Made by a program: the position numbers and the translations under genes. From assembly GCF_014203705.1 (NCBI RefSeq), contig NZ_JACHJR010000001.1, forward strand, positions 6,014,001-6,078,000: DNA of 64,000 bases. Reading direction: 5' to 3'. This stretch comes from Kitasatospora gansuensis. GTDB lineage: Bacteria > Actinomycetota > Actinomycetes > Streptomycetales > Streptomycetaceae. Under the pieces are notes generated by a model. That model was not told the DNA's origin. It ran no database searches and worked only from the letters and a program-made list of their open reading frames with translations. Shown piece by piece: positions 16,456 through 25,110 of the stretch (positions within the stretch are counted from its first letter, which is position 1; every line of letters starts with the position of its first letter).

Positions 16456-17253
16456 TCAGCGGGTCAGTGCGGGCTCCGGCAGTTCGGCCAGCACCTCGCG
16501 GAGGTGACGTTCCACCACCGGCAGGGCCTCGCCGACCCCGAAATCACGGCCCAGCTCGGAGCTGACCGAGCCGACCCCGGCGTCCCGGATGCCACAGGGG
16601 ACGATCCGGTCGAACCACGTCATGTCGGGGTCGCAGTTCAGCGCGAACCCGTGCATCGTCACACCACGGGCGACCCGCACGCCGATCGCCGCCAGTTTGC
16701 GGTCGTCGCCGCGCTGGCCCGCGTTGGACGCCGCGTACTCCGGACCGGCCAGCCGGGGGTCGATCCCCAGCGGCAACCCCATCCGAAGGGTGAGTTTGCC
16801 GATCTCGACCACCTGGGACGGGTCCACCACCGCGTCCGGGATCTCCGCACCGAGCACCCAGACCCCGCTTCGGCCCTCGATCCGGGTGGTGCCCACCCCG
16901 AACTCGCCGCAGGCCCGGATCAGCGCCTCCTCCAGCCGACGGACGTACGCGACCACGTCGATCGGGTCCGGCAGCTTCACGATCGGGTACCCGACCAGCT
17001 GGCCGGGGCCGTGCCAGGTGATCTCGCCGCCCCGGTTCACCTGCACGACGGGGGTGCCGTCGAGCGGGAAGTCCTCGGGGTTGGTCCGCTTGCCCGCCGT
17101 GTACACCGGCGGGTGCTCCAGCAGCAGCACGGTGTCCGGGATCTCGTCCGCGACCCGCAGCGCGTGCAGCCGCTGCTGCTCCGCCCAGGCCTCCTCGTAC
17201 GGCACCGACCGCTCGCCTATGCCCATCCGTACGAAACGTACCTGCTCGCTCAC
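16456..17253 (-). CDS. lipB: octanoyltransferase (lipoate biosynthesis)
   Basis: LipB moves octanoate from acyl carrier protein to lipoyl-domain lysines, the step before LipA. The 265-residue product shows [18 protein letters not shown], the catalytic Lys in RKLAAIGV, and the catalytic Cys in [13 protein letters not shown]. The GTG at 17253 is chosen because AAGGAG lies six bases upstream; the longer frame to 17292 is not preceded by an RBS. It is upstream of lipA in the same direction. Confidence 0.95.
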   Translation of the reverse strand: MSEQVRFVRMGIGERSVPYEEAWAEQQRLHALRVADEIPDTVLLLEHPPVYTAGKRTNPEDFPLDGTPVVQVNRGGEITWHGPGQLVGYPIVKLPDPIDVVAYVRRLEEALIRACGEFGVGTTRIEGRSGVWVLGAEIPDAVVDPSQVVEIGKLTLRMGLPLGIDPRLAGPEYAASNAGQRGDDRKLAAIGVRVARGVTMHGFALNCDPDMTWFDRIVPCGIRDAGVGSVSSELGRDFGVGEALPVVERHLREVLAELPEPALTR

Positions 17254-17353
17254 CGCTGCTCCTTGCCATGGCGTTCGAGACCAACCCGGCAACTGTACGC
17301 CCCACGCTTCGCGCCCCCGCGAGGCCTGTCACTGCGCTCCGGGCATCAGCCAC

Positions 17354-17453
17354 CAGGGGCTCGGGGAACTGCGACGCCGACCTCGTACAAGGTGATCCGT
17401 ACGTAAATGGTCAGGCACTTTCGCAGTGTTGCCCGCCAGCCACGAACCGTCAC
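17354..17453. repeat. short intergenic repeat family, copy A
   Basis: This copy shares AGGGGCTCGGGGAACTGCGA, AAGGTGATCCGT, CAGGCACTTTCGCAGTG and CCAGCCACGAACCGTC with copy B (24977-25097), and most of these with copy C (50458-50599, inverted). It ends exactly at the stop codon of the PucR-type gene and lacks the matching right-hand inverted arm seen in B and C. Confidence 0.8.
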
Positions 17454-19367
17454 CTACCCCTCGGCGAGAAGTTGCAGCCGCAGCGCCAACTGGAGTTCCA
17501 GCGACCGTTCCGGGTGGTTCCAGTCGTGGCCGAGCAGGATCTCGACCCGGTCGAGGCGCTGGACCACCGTGTTCACGTGGACGTGCAGCTCGTCCTTGGC
17601 CCGGGTCAGGCTGCCGCCGCAGTCGAAGTAGGCGCGCAGGGTGCGGACCAGTTCGGTGCCCCGGCGGGTGTCGTAGTCCAGCAGCGGGCCGAGGGTGGCG
17701 CCGACGAACGCGGCCACGTCGTGGCCGTCGCCGAGCAGCACGCCGAGGAAGCCGAGGTCGGCCGCCGACGCCCCGTCACCTTCGCGGCCGAGCACCCCCA
17801 ACGCCCGTACGCAGCGCAGCCCTTCGGTGTACGCCGCGGCGAGCGCCACCGGCCCGGCGGCGACCCGGCCGGCGCCGACCGTGACCGGGAACCCGGCCAG
17901 CCGGGCCAGCCGGTCGGCGGCCAGTTCGGCCGCGTCGCCCGGGGTGCTGCCGCCGTCCTCGGGCAGCAGCAGGACGACGGCCTCGCCGTGCTCGGCGCTG
18001 ATCCCGCGCGAGCCGAACAGGTAGCGGGAGGCCGCGCCCGCCAGCCGGGCCCGGTCGGCGGCGGGGACCATCGCGACCAGCACCAGGTGCGGGCGGCCCA
18101 GGTCGACGCCGAGCCGGCGGCCCCGGGCGGTCAGCCCGGCCGGGTCGCGGTCGGGGGAGCTGAGCAGGTCGGCCAGCAGCTCGCCGCGGACCCGGTTCTC
18201 GGTCTCGGCGACCGAGCGGCGGAGCAGCAGCAGGAGCGCGGTGACCACCCCGGCGCGCTCGAACAGGCGGCGGTCGGCGTCGTCCAGGTCGGGCCGGTCG
18301 TGCAGCACGATGCTGCCCAGCGGTTCCTGGCCGGCCAGCACCGCGCAGACCCAGCTGTCGCCGGCCCGGACGGCGCGGCCCTCGGCGCGCGAGGCCGCGA
18401 CCGCGTCCGACAGTCCGTCAGCTCCCGGCGTGCGCCCGGCCAGTGCGAGCCCCTCGGCGTCGCGTACGCCCACCTCGCCGCCGAGCAGCGCGGCCACCGC
18501 GGCCGCCACGTCGGGGACTTCGGCACCGCGCAGCACCAGGTCGGTGAGCCGGTCGTGGGCCCGCTCGGCGCGCTGGACGGCGGCGGAGTGGGCCTGGATC
18601 ACCGCGTTCGCGGTGTTCAGCTCGGCGAGTGCGGCCCGGGTGTCGGCCAGCGCCTTGGCGGTGTCCAGCGCGATCGCGGCGTGCGCGGCCAGCGTGCAGA
18701 GCAGCGCGACCTCGTCGGGGGAGAACGCCCGGGGCGAGCGGTCGGCGGCGAACAGCACGCCGATCACCTGGCCGCCGAGCAGCAGCGGGACGCCGATGAT
18801 CGCCACCAGGCCCTCGTCCAGCACCCCGGCGTCGATCTTGCCGGTGTGGTGGAACCGCTCGTCGGTGCGGTAGTCCGGCGTCGCGTACGGCCGGGCGGTC
18901 TGCGCCACCAGGCCGCCGAGACCGTCGCCGAGGCTGAGCCGCAGGGTCTGGAACAGCACCGAGACCGAGCCGTCGGTGACTCGCATGTAGGTGTCCCCGG
19001 CGGCCTGGTCCGGCAGGGTCAGGTACGCGGTGTCGGTGCCGAGCAGCATCCGGGCCCGGCGGACGATCGCCTGCAGCACCGCGTCCAGGTCGCGGGAGGC
19101 GGCCAGGTCACCCGCGGTGTCGAAGAGCGCGGTCAGCTCGGCCTCCCGGCGCCGGTGCTGACGCATCGTCCGGTGCACCCGCAGGGCCAGCCAGGTGGCG
19201 TCGTCGATCTCGGCCAGCACGGCCGCGGGCGCGCCCTGGCGCCGGGCCTCGGCGAGCACCTCCGCGAAGTCCTCGGTGGCGGCGCCGGAGGCGAGCAGGT
19301 CGAGCAGCCGCCGTAGGGCGGGGGCGGCGCTGGAGTGGGGGTGCGGGTCGTCCATGGTGCGGGCCAT
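17454..19367 (-). CDS. GAF-domain PucR/CdaR-type transcriptional regulator
   Basis: This regulator of ~637 residues has an N-terminal helical region, a GAF sensor domain (about residues 85-225; ends VIGVLFAADRSPRAFSPDEV), a connecting coiled segment, a GGDEF-like CdaR middle domain, and a C-terminal PucR HTH (RAYFDCGGSLTRAKDELHVH then NTVVQRLDRVEILLG). It probably senses a small molecule and activates or represses the adjacent transporter/dehydrogenase pair, an inference from position. The start is ATG at 19367 or 19355; neither has a strong RBS. A hairpin separates it from the upstream pair, so it is probably its own transcript. Confidence 0.8.
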   Translation of the reverse strand: MARTMDDPHPHSSAAPALRRLLDLLASGAATEDFAEVLAEARRQGAPAAVLAEIDDATWLALRVHRTMRQHRRREAELTALFDTAGDLAASRDLDAVLQAIVRRARMLLGTDTAYLTLPDQAAGDTYMRVTDGSVSVLFQTLRLSLGDGLGGLVAQTARPYATPDYRTDERFHHTGKIDAGVLDEGLVAIIGVPLLLGGQVIGVLFAADRSPRAFSPDEVALLCTLAAHAAIALDTAKALADTRAALAELNTANAVIQAHSAAVQRAERAHDRLTDLVLRGAEVPDVAAAVAALLGGEVGVRDAEGLALAGRTPGADGLSDAVAASRAEGRAVRAGDSWVCAVLAGQEPLGSIVLHDRPDLDDADRRLFERAGVVTALLLLLRRSVAETENRVRGELLADLLSSPDRDPAGLTARGRRLGVDLGRPHLVLVAMVPAADRARLAGAASRYLFGSRGISAEHGEAVVLLLPEDGGSTPGDAAELAADRLARLAGFPVTVGAGRVAAGPVALAAAYTEGLRCVRALGVLGREGDGASAADLGFLGVLLGDGHDVAAFVGATLGPLLDYDTRRGTELVRTLRAYFDCGGSLTRAKDELHVHVNTVVQRLDRVEILLGHDWNHPERSLELQLALRLQLLAEG

Positions 19368-19390
19368 CGTGCCAGTTCTGCGGGGGTGGA

Positions 19391-19425
19391 GGAACGTCCG
19401 GTACCGAACCGGTACCGGACGTTCC
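19391..19425 (-). terminator. terminator after transporter gene
   Basis: A perfect 15-bp inverted repeat (GGAACGTCCGGTACC, arms 19391-19405 and 19411-19425, five-base loop) lies 19 bases after the transporter stop and upstream of the PucR-type gene. It could also act as an operator. Confidence 0.7.
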
Positions 19426-19443
19426 GGGGGGATCGACGGGGGA

Positions 19444-20808
19444 TCAGACGCCGACGGGCTGCCCGGCCGGAGCCGGTGCGTCCTCGCCGACCTCGGCCAG
19501 GTCACGGCCCCGGGTCTCCCGGGCGCAGAGCACCGCGACCACCGTGATCACCGCGGCGATCGCCACGTAGACCGCGATCGGGGTCGAGCTGCCGTAGTCC
19601 TTGAGCAGCGCGGTGGCGATCAGCGGAGCCGGGGCGCCGGCCGCCACCGAGGCGAACTGGGAGCCGATCGAGGCGCCCGAGTACCGCATCCGGGTGGCGA
19701 ACAGCTCGGAGAAGAAGGCCGCCTGCGGCGCGTACATCGCGCTGTGGAAGAACAGCCCGACGCTCACCGCGAGCAGCATCGAGCCGAAGCTCTTGGTGTC
19801 CACCAGACCGAAGAAGACGAACGCCCAGATCCCGACCCCGACCGCGCCGAACAGGTAGACCGGCTTGCGGCCGATCCGGTCCGAGAGCGCCCCGAACAGC
19901 GGGATCAGCGCGAACTGGATCGCCGAGGCGATCAGCACCGCGTTCAGCGCGGTCTGCTTCGGCAGGTGCACGTGACCGACCGCGTAGGCCAGCACGAAGG
20001 TGGTCATCACGTAGTACGAGATGTTCTCCGCCATCCGTGCGCCCATCGCCGTCAGCACCTCGCGCCAGTGGTGGCGCAGCACCGCGACCAGCGGCGGCTG
20101 CTCCGGCGCCTGCGCCTTGCGGGCCTCCGAGGCGGCGAGGGCCTGCTTGAACAGCGGCGACTCGTCCACCGCGAGCCGGATCCACAGACCGACCATCACC
20201 AGCAGCGCGGACAGCAGGAACGGCACCCGCCAGCCCCAGGCGATGAAGTCCGCGTCGGACTGAACGGCCGTCATCAGCGAGAGCACGCCCGCCGCCAGCA
20301 GGTTCCCGGCCGGCGCGCCGCCCTGCGGCCAGGAGGCCCAGAAGCCGCGCCGCTTGGCGTCCCCGTGCTCGGAGACCAGCAGCACCGCGCCGCCCCACTC
20401 GCCGCCGAGCGCGAAGCCCTGCACCAGCCGCAGCACGGTGAGCAACACCGGTGCCGCGATGCCGGCCTGATGGTACGTCGGCAGACAGCCGATCAGGGTG
20501 GTCGAACCGCCCATCAGCAGCAGGCTCAGCACCAGCAGCTTCTTGCGGCCTATCCGGTCGCCGAAGTGACCGAAGACCAGCGCGCCGAGCGGCCGGGCGG
20601 CGAAGCCGATCGCATAGGTGAGGAAGGAGAGCAGGGTGCCGGTCAGCGGGTCGGTGTTGGGGAAGAACACCTTGTTGAAGACCAGCGCGGCGGCGGTGCC
20701 GTAGAGGAAGTAGTCGTACCACTCGATGGTGGTGCCGATCAGGCTGGCGCCGACCACCTTGCGGAGCGAAGCGCCTTGGGTTCTCGCTGCGTCGGGAGAA
20801 CTGGCCAT
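19444..20808 (-). CDS. MFS transporter, metabolite:H+ symporter type
   Basis: This 454-residue protein has about 12 predicted helices and belongs to the MHS branch (ProP, KgtP, ShiA relatives). Signatures are GTTIEWYDYFLYGTAAAL in helix 1, GHFGDRIGRKKLL in the loop between helices 2 and 3, RLVQGFALGGEWGGAVLL in helix 4, and the repeated DRIGRKPVYLFG half-way. These symporters import organic acids or osmolytes with protons. The adjacent 3-hydroxybutyrate dehydrogenase points to uptake of 3-hydroxybutyrate or a related acid (inference). Confidence 0.88.
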   Translation of the reverse strand: MASSPDAARTQGASLRKVVGASLIGTTIEWYDYFLYGTAAALVFNKVFFPNTDPLTGTLLSFLTYAIGFAARPLGALVFGHFGDRIGRKKLLVLSLLLMGGSTTLIGCLPTYHQAGIAAPVLLTVLRLVQGFALGGEWGGAVLLVSEHGDAKRRGFWASWPQGGAPAGNLLAAGVLSLMTAVQSDADFIAWGWRVPFLLSALLVMVGLWIRLAVDESPLFKQALAASEARKAQAPEQPPLVAVLRHHWREVLTAMGARMAENISYYVMTTFVLAYAVGHVHLPKQTALNAVLIASAIQFALIPLFGALSDRIGRKPVYLFGAVGVGIWAFVFFGLVDTKSFGSMLLAVSVGLFFHSAMYAPQAAFFSELFATRMRYSGASIGSQFASVAAGAPAPLIATALLKDYGSSTPIAVYVAIAAVITVVAVLCARETRGRDLAEVGEDAPAPAGQPVGV

Positions 20809-20869
20809 GGGTCACCTGTCTGGGGTTGCGGGGGGACGGGGCGGGGGCGGGACGGGTGAGCGGGGGAGA

Positions 20870-21631
20870 TCAGTGTGCGGTCCAGCCGCCGTCGACCGGC
20901 AGGCTGGCCCCCGTGATGTAGGAGGCGTGCGGGGAGCAGAGCCAGAGGGCGAGCTGGGCCACCTCGTCGGCCTCGATCAGCCGCTTGACGGCGGTCCGGT
21001 CGAGCATGATCTGCTCCACCACCTCGTCCTCCCGGATGCCGTGCGCCAGGGCCTGGGCGGCGATCTGCTTCTCCACCAGGGCGGTGCGCACGTAGGCCGG
21101 GTTGATGCAGTTGCTGGTGACGCCGTACGGGGCGCCCTCCAGCGCGACGGTCTTGCTCAGCCCCTCGAGACCGTGCTTGGCGGTCACGTACGCGGACTTG
21201 AAGGCGCTGGCCCGCAGCCCGTGCACGGACGAGATGTTGACGACCCGTCCCCAGTCCTGCTCGTACATGTGCGGCAGGGTGCGGCGCAGGATGCGGAACG
21301 GGGCCTCCACCATCACCCGCTGGATCAGCGCGAACCGGTCCGGCGGGAACTCGTGCACCGGCGCGACGTGCTGGAGGCCCGCGTTGTTGACGACGATGTC
21401 GGCGTCGTCCGGCAGCGCGTCCACGGCAGCCGGGTCGGAGAGGTCCGCGACGACCGCCTCACCGCCGATCCGGGCGGCGAGTTCCTTGGCCGGCTCGGCC
21501 GCGAGGTCGACGACGTAGACCCGGGCGCCGGCGGCGGCGAAGACCTCGGCGCAGGCCCGGCCGATCCCCGAGGCGGCGCCGGTGACCAGCGCCGTGCGGC
21601 CGGCCAGCGAGCGGGCTGAAGTGGTGTCCAT
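20870..21631 (-). CDS. 3-hydroxybutyrate dehydrogenase (SDR family)
   Basis: This is a 253-residue classical short-chain dehydrogenase: TGAASGIG nucleotide loop, NNAG motif, catalytic Ser in NISSVHG and the Y-x-x-x-K pair in AYVTAKHG, and a C-terminal ITGASLPVDGGWTAH. The insert LQHVAPVHEFPPDRF and KSAYVTAKHGLEGLSKTVAL are close to bacterial D-3-hydroxybutyrate dehydrogenases, which oxidise 3-hydroxybutyrate to acetoacetate with NAD. It is first in a probable two-gene operon with the transporter (61-bp gap). Substrate is by family resemblance. Confidence 0.85.
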   Translation of the reverse strand: MDTTSARSLAGRTALVTGAASGIGRACAEVFAAAGARVYVVDLAAEPAKELAARIGGEAVVADLSDPAAVDALPDDADIVVNNAGLQHVAPVHEFPPDRFALIQRVMVEAPFRILRRTLPHMYEQDWGRVVNISSVHGLRASAFKSAYVTAKHGLEGLSKTVALEGAPYGVTSNCINPAYVRTALVEKQIAAQALAHGIREDEVVEQIMLDRTAVKRLIEADEVAQLALWLCSPHASYITGASLPVDGGWTAH

Positions 21632-21929
21632 GGCCGAGAACGGTAGAAACCGACGGCGCTCACTCCTATGTGCCGGGCAGCCACAGGTCCGGGCGGCTTC
21701 ATGGCGACCGGCGCCATGCGGGCGATCGGGCAGCGGAGGGCCGTCCGGCCAAACACCCGCCGCGACACCTTCCCTACAACGGGCGCCATTGCGTCACCCG
21801 TTCGGAGGATTGCCCGCCCAGATCCACCCATAGCGGCGAAATGCTCGCTACATTCACGCCGATTCCCGACAGGGGGCGCCGCTCCATGCACCGGGGGGAC
21901 TGGTGAGGCGCTCGAGAGGTGTGACTGAT
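21632..21929. other. divergent intergenic region
   Basis: This 298-base gap lies between the divergent dehydrogenase and TPR-regulator genes. No gene, repeat or structured RNA is evident; promoters for both genes must lie here. Confidence 0.4.
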
Positions 21930-23660
21930 ATGCCCCAACGGCCTGCAACCGACAGCCCGGCGTACGGACCGCTCGACCCGCTCGACCCGCACCTCGATCC
22001 GCGCGAGGGGCCGTCCGGGGCAACACCCGGCGGGTCGCCGCAGGCCGCCGAGCCGGCGGCCCCTGTCGGGCCTGCCGCTCCGTCAGGTCCGCCCGGCCCG
22101 TCCGGTCTGGACAAGACCCAGAACCCCCGGCTCGCCGCGCTGATCGAGGAGGCCGGCTTCTCGCACGCCGGGCTGGCCCGCCGGGTCGACCAACTCGGCC
22201 TGGAGCACGGCCTCGACCTCCGCTACGACAAGACCTCGGTGACCCGCTGGCTGCGCGGCCAGCAGCCCCGCGGCGCCACCCCCGCGCTGATCGCGGAGGT
22301 CTTCACCCGCCGGCTCGGGCGCCGGCTGACCGCGCTGGACATCGGCCTGGAGGCCTGCGCCCCGGTCTACGCGGGCCTGGAGTTCGCCGAGAGCCCGCAG
22401 GAGGCCGTCGACATCGTCGCCAGCATGTGGCACAAGGACACCGGCCAGCAGTCCGAGCTGCGCCGGATCGCCTTCACCCCGGCCGGCCTGGTGGTGCCCA
22501 GCCGGGACTGGCTGATCGGCCGCACCGACGAGCGGGTGGCCAGGGACGGTTCCGTCCCCGGCCTGCCCCCGGGGCTTCCTGACGCCTCGTCAGGCCGCCC
22601 GCAGCTGCCCGGCTCCCGTCCCGGCCTGCCCGCCGCCCGGAGCGCCGTACGGGCCCCTCAGCCGGCTCTGGGCCGGGTGCCGACCCAGAGTCGCGGTGCG
22701 CTGCCGCAGACCGCCCTGGAGGCCGCCGAGGCCCGGGAGCAGCGCCCGCCGCTCCGGGTCGGCCGGGGTGACATCGCCGCCATCCGGGCCGTCGGCGACC
22801 TGTTCCGCGCGCTGGACCACGCGTACGGCGGCGGCCACGCCCGCCAGGCGCTGGTCAGGTACCTGGAGAGCGAGGCCGAGCCGATGCTGCGCGGCCGGTA
22901 CGGCGAGCAGATCGGCCGGGCGCTGTTCGGCGCGGTCGCCGACCTGACCCGGCTGGCGGGCTGGACGTCCTTCGACATCGCCGCACACGGCCTGGCCCAG
23001 CGGTACTTCGTCCAGGCGCTGCGGCTCTCCCAGGCCGCGGGGGACAGAGTGCTCGGCGGCTACGTGCTCACCACGATGAGCCAGCAGGCCGTCCACCTCG
23101 GCCACGGCCGGGAGGCGATCCAGCTGGCCCGGGTCGCCCAGCAGGGCGTCGGCGCGGCCGCCGCGCCCACCGTGCAGTCCCTGATGCACGCGGCCGAGGC
23201 CCGCGGCCACGCCCTGCTCGGCGACGTACGCTCCTGCACCACCGCTCTGGTCCGCTGCGAGCGAGCCCTCGGCATCGCCCGCCCCAACGACGAACTGCCC
23301 TCCTGGGCCCGCTACTTCGACGAGGCCCAGCTCGCCGACGAGTTCGCGCACTGCTACCGCGACCTCCAGCAGTGGCGCCCGGCCGCCCAGCACGCCGAGA
23401 AGTCGCTCCGGCTGCGGGCCCCGGCCTACGCCCGCAGCCGGATCCTCTGCCGCCTGGTGCTGGCCGGCTCCCGCCTCGGCCTCGGCGAGATCGACGACGC
23501 CTGCACCCTGGCCACCGAGGCCCTCCGGGCGGCCGGCGAGATGCGCTCCGCCCGCACGGTCGAGTACCTGCGGGACTTCCACCGCCGGCTGACCCCCTAC
23601 CGCGCCAACCAGTCGGCCCGCGCCTTCGACGAGGCCGCCCGGCAGTCGGGGGTGATCTGA
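21930..23660 (+). CDS. TPR-containing regulatory protein, NsdA-like
   Basis: This is a 576-residue protein. A Pro/Gly-rich N-terminal ~60 residues precedes an XRE-like helix-turn-helix region (RLAALIEEAGFSHAGLARRV then DKTSVTRWLRGQQPRGATP). A long alpha-helical tail of TPR-type repeats follows (from about residue 290). This architecture matches the Streptomyces NsdA family of regulators affecting sporulation and antibiotic production. Family membership is inferred from the HTH-TPR layout; the specific target is unknown. ATG at 21930 has GAGAGG ~12 bases upstream; a longer GTG start at 21903 is possible. Confidence 0.75.
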   Translation: MPQRPATDSPAYGPLDPLDPHLDPREGPSGATPGGSPQAAEPAAPVGPAAPSGPPGPSGLDKTQNPRLAALIEEAGFSHAGLARRVDQLGLEHGLDLRYDKTSVTRWLRGQQPRGATPALIAEVFTRRLGRRLTALDIGLEACAPVYAGLEFAESPQEAVDIVASMWHKDTGQQSELRRIAFTPAGLVVPSRDWLIGRTDERVARDGSVPGLPPGLPDASSGRPQLPGSRPGLPAARSAVRAPQPALGRVPTQSRGALPQTALEAAEAREQRPPLRVGRGDIAAIRAVGDLFRALDHAYGGGHARQALVRYLESEAEPMLRGRYGEQIGRALFGAVADLTRLAGWTSFDIAAHGLAQRYFVQALRLSQAAGDRVLGGYVLTTMSQQAVHLGHGREAIQLARVAQQGVGAAAAPTVQSLMHAAEARGHALLGDVRSCTTALVRCERALGIARPNDELPSWARYFDEAQLADEFAHCYRDLQQWRPAAQHAEKSLRLRAPAYARSRILCRLVLAGSRLGLGEIDDACTLATEALRAAGEMRSARTVEYLRDFHRRLTPYRANQSARAFDEAARQSGVI

Positions 23661-23673
23661 GGGTCAGGGGCTT

Positions 23674-24897
23674 TCACCAGCTCTCCGCGGTGACCCGGGG
23701 GCGGCCCTCCCGGGGTGGCGGCTGGGTCTGCCCGCGCAGGCGTTGGGCGAGCAGCGGGAAGAGCAGGACGGAGAGCATGCCCGCGCCGACCAGGGCCGCG
23801 GCGGTGGAGGACGGCAGGCGCTCGGCCTCCACCTCGATGGTGGTGATGACCACCACCAGCGGCAGCGCGGTGGCGCCGAACAGGCCGAGCGCCACCCGGT
23901 CCCGGCCGCCCAGTTCGGGCGGGGCCAGCAGGGCGGCCGGGACTCCGCGCAGTGCGGCCAGCAGCAGCAGGAAGACCGGGACGAGCAGCAGGGTGCCGGG
24001 GTCGGAGAGGAGCGCGTCGAGGTCGAAGTTCATCCCGCTGACCACGAAGAAGATCGGCACCAGGAAGCCGAAACCGATGCCTTCGAGCTTGGCCTCGATC
24101 ACCTCCTCCTCCGCCTCGGGTACCCCGGACAGCAGCAGCCGGGAGACGATCCCGGCAGTGAAGGCGCCCAGCAGCATGTCCAGGCTGAGCCAGATCGCGG
24201 CGCCGACCATCACGGCCAGCACCAGGATCACGGTCCGGACGGCGAACTGCCCGGAGGTGCGCAGGGTGCGCCGGATCAGCCGGGTCACGAAGTCCGGCCG
24301 CGGGCGCCGGGCGTAGCTGACCGCGACGGCGGTGATCACCGCGAAGGCGCCCAGGATGACGGCCGACCTGACCGGGGTGTTGCCGCTCAGCAGCACGGCG
24401 ATCGCGATGATCGGGCCGAACTCGCCGACCGCGCCGGTGGCCATCGTCATCGAGCCGAACGGCGTGGGCAGCGTGCCCGAGTCGCGCAGGATCGGCAGGA
24501 TGGTGCCGAGCGCGGTGGTGGTCAGCGCCAGCCCCGCGAAGGCGCCGCTCAGCGCGTCCCGGTTGATCAGGGCACCCGCGCCGAGCGCGACCGTCAGGGT
24601 GACCAGCCAGGCGCCGACGGCCCGCTTGAGCGGACCGCCGCGCAGCCGGGCGAAGTCGATCTCGTAGCCCGCCAGGAACATCAGCATCGCCAGCCCGAAC
24701 TGGGAGAGCGCGTCGACCAGATCGCCGACCTCCGCCCAGCCGAGCACGTCCGGTCCGATCAGCACCCCGAGCACGATCTCGAACACCACGGTCGGGACCG
24801 CCAGCCAGCGCTGCAGACGGTCGGCGAGCAACGGCGCGGCCACCGCACACGCCGGGATGAGGACGAGCGCGACCGCGTCCACGTCGTCCGCCGTCAT
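23674..24897 (-). CDS. CPA2-type cation:proton antiporter
   Basis: This 407-residue membrane protein has ~12 helices. Signatures include PTVVFEIVLGVLIGPDVLGW near the N-terminus, FLAGYEIDFARLR, GLALTTTALGTILPIL, GEFGPIIAIAVLLSG and the C-terminal PIFFVVSGMNFDL, all typical of the KefB/NhaS family. It should exchange Na+ or K+ for protons across the cytoplasmic membrane. It lacks the cytoplasmic TrkA-N regulatory domain of KefB/KefC. It is transcribed convergently with the TPR regulator. Confidence 0.88.
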   Translation of the reverse strand: MTADDVDAVALVLIPACAVAAPLLADRLQRWLAVPTVVFEIVLGVLIGPDVLGWAEVGDLVDALSQFGLAMLMFLAGYEIDFARLRGGPLKRAVGAWLVTLTVALGAGALINRDALSGAFAGLALTTTALGTILPILRDSGTLPTPFGSMTMATGAVGEFGPIIAIAVLLSGNTPVRSAVILGAFAVITAVAVSYARRPRPDFVTRLIRRTLRTSGQFAVRTVILVLAVMVGAAIWLSLDMLLGAFTAGIVSRLLLSGVPEAEEEVIEAKLEGIGFGFLVPIFFVVSGMNFDLDALLSDPGTLLLVPVFLLLLAALRGVPAALLAPPELGGRDRVALGLFGATALPLVVVITTIEVEAERLPSSTAAALVGAGMLSVLLFPLLAQRLRGQTQPPPREGRPRVTAESW

Positions 24898-24976
24898 CGG
24901 CAGAATGTCCGACTATGAGTCATATCGGCATACTGGCACGACGGCTTGGCCGGACCGCAGAGGCCCGCCGTGCACC

Positions 24977-25097
24977 GTCAGGGGCTCGGGGAACTGCGAC
25001 GCCAGCCTCGAAAAAGGTGATCCGTCCGTAAATGGTCAGGCACTTTCGCAGTGATACCCACCAGCCACGAACCGTCGCCGTTCCCCGAGCCCCTGAC
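24977..25097. repeat. short intergenic repeat family, copy B, with terminal inverted repeats
   Basis: This 121-bp element is bounded by 24-bp inverted repeats (24977-25000 and 25074-25097; 23 of 24 bases match; outer part GTCAGGGGCTCGGGGAAC). The interior shares AAGGTGATCCGT, CGTAAATGGTCAGGCACTTT and CCAGCCACGAACCGTC with copy A. It lies between two minus-strand genes. Confidence 0.85.
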
Positions 25098-25110
25098 GGG
25101 GCTCGTCTCG

